Assembly (NCBI GenBank): GCA_002395965.1
Contig: DGVT01000001.1
Location: 1-26,035 of the forward strand
Reading direction: 5' to 3'
DNA from: Porphyromonadaceae bacterium UBA4277
Lineage (GTDB): Bacteria > Bacteroidota > Bacteroidia > Bacteroidales > Muribaculaceae
Length of the DNA stretch: 26,035 bases
The notes beneath the pieces were generated by a model. That model made no database searches, was not told the DNA's origin, and was given only the letters and a program-made list of their open reading frames with translations. Every line of letters starts with the position of its first letter. Position 1 is the first letter of the stretch. Positions 25,558-26,035 of the stretch are shown here, piece by piece. Position numbers and translations under genes: made by a program.

Positions 25558-25762
25558 GGGTGTGTAATAATTCGTATTAGACCTTGAAAAGGTCGGGCAG
25601 GTCGAAGACCTGACTATTTGCTTAACACCATGCAAGCAGGCCGAAGGTCTGCGCAGCTTGGTGAGAGGCAGCGAGTTAGAAAGGTGCTTCGAAGATGCAC
25701 TACATTTTTCATATTCATATACATTGACACAAAAAACATCCAATCTGAATTATTACACACCC
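25558..25762. mobile_element. MITE-like element A, 205 bp
   Basis: It is bounded by exact 16-bp terminal inverted repeats, GGGTGTGTAATAATTC (25558-25573) and GAATTATTACACACCC (25747-25762). It carries four small hairpins with GAA loops: 25580-25594, 25598-25612, 25637-25651 and 25684-25700. The third is nested in an outer stem (CACCA...AAGC at 25626-25637 with GCTTGGTG at 25656-25663). It encodes no protein and is homologous over about 150 bp to element B. No certain target duplication is seen. Mobility is inferred from the ends and the paired copies. Confidence 0.7.
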
Positions 25763-25822
25763 TCGCCCAACGGGTCGGAGGAGTGTGTAATACCGCCCTT
25801 TGCGTGAACCACACTCCCCCCG
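25763..25822. repeat. 60-bp spacer with a degenerate terminal-repeat-like sequence
   Basis: Between elements A and B lies GGAGTGTGTAATA (from about 25777), close to the element ends, facing CACACTCC (25810-25817). This is an inverted pair about 40 bp long and may be the remnant of a third, deleted element. Confidence 0.4.
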
Positions 25823-26028
25823 GGGTGTGTAATAATTCAGAAAAAGCGTTGAAAACGCAGGCGCATCGAAGATGCGACCATTTCTTTAACACCATGCAAG
25901 CAACATCGAAGATGTGCGCAGTTTGGTGAAAGACATCGAATTAAAAGGGTGCTTCGAAGATGCACAACATGTGTCGGGTTATACTTCGATCACCTCTGAT
26001 TTTCTATAATTTGAATTATGACACACCC
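25823..26028. mobile_element. MITE-like element B, 206 bp
   Basis: It is bounded by GGGTGTGTAATAATTC (25823-25838) and GAATTATGACACACCC (26013-26028), 15 of 16 complementary positions. Hairpins with GAA loops are at 25846-25858, 25862-25876, 25903-25915 and 25949-25965, in the same order as in element A. Three of the four stems have different but still paired sequences. The segment TTTAACACCATGCAAGCA-like (about 25886-25902) is conserved with A. The right third (25966-26012) is unrelated to A. It encodes no protein. Confidence 0.7.
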
Positions 26029-26035
26029 TCACTCG

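Noticed and set aside
25618..25929. Plus-strand reading frame of 103 codons across the two terminal elements
   Set aside because: It crosses from one MITE-like element to the other through the spacer, has no domain and is explained by the repeats.

Overview
The window looks like a chromosomal segment of a gut-type Bacteroidales, most likely Prevotellaceae or Muribaculaceae. The evidence is Bacteroidetes-style promoters (TTTG or TTG, about 20 bp, then TAnnTTTG), genes without clear Shine-Dalgarno sequences, Bacteroides-type protein families (tricorn-like S41 protease, BspA-like leucine-rich repeats, BtuB/BtuG vitamin B12 uptake), and dockerin-like doublets on exported proteins. The genus cannot be fixed from the sequence alone.

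Layout. A secreted tricorn-like protease is on the minus strand (75-3329). Next is a plus-strand operon for a trimeric [FeFe] hydrogenase (3673-7881, order hydB-hydA-hydC), which probably reoxidises NAD(P)H and ferredoxin with H2 production during fermentation. A uracil-DNA glycosylase gene follows (7995-8657). A two-gene operon, gmd-fcl (8783-10921), makes GDP-L-fucose from GDP-mannose for surface glycans. A 1947-residue BspA-like protein lies on the minus strand (11033-16876). About 800 bp of repeat-rich, gene-free DNA separates it from a minus-strand vitamin B12 uptake operon: btuB-type TonB receptor, btuG-type surface lipoprotein, and a third exported protein (22146 down to 17684). That operon is preceded by a cobalamin riboswitch. 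A divergently transcribed M6-family metalloprotease (22721-25492) follows. The last 540 bp hold two MITE-like elements and no credible gene.

How the parts fit. The window mixes core fermentation and repair genes with cell-surface genes. Three exported proteins of unrelated main fold (the BspA-like protein, the B12-locus protein and the M6 protease) all carry the same dockerin-like calcium-binding doublet, which suggests a shared surface or secretion role. No cohesin is visible.

Most notable signals. (1) The cobalamin riboswitch is about 420 nt instead of about 200 nt. Its P1 ends are intact, but it contains a 225-bp repeat-rich segment bounded by a 10-bp direct repeat, plus a REP-like palindrome. 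(2) Two MITE-like elements of 205 and 206 bp share 16-bp terminal inverted repeats and a series of GAA-triloop hairpins whose stems differ by compensatory changes. (3) Several intergenic repeat families (a 112-128 bp nested tandem array, an 8-bp CTTGTTTA array that overlaps a stop codon, and mutually exclusive hairpins) have no assigned function.
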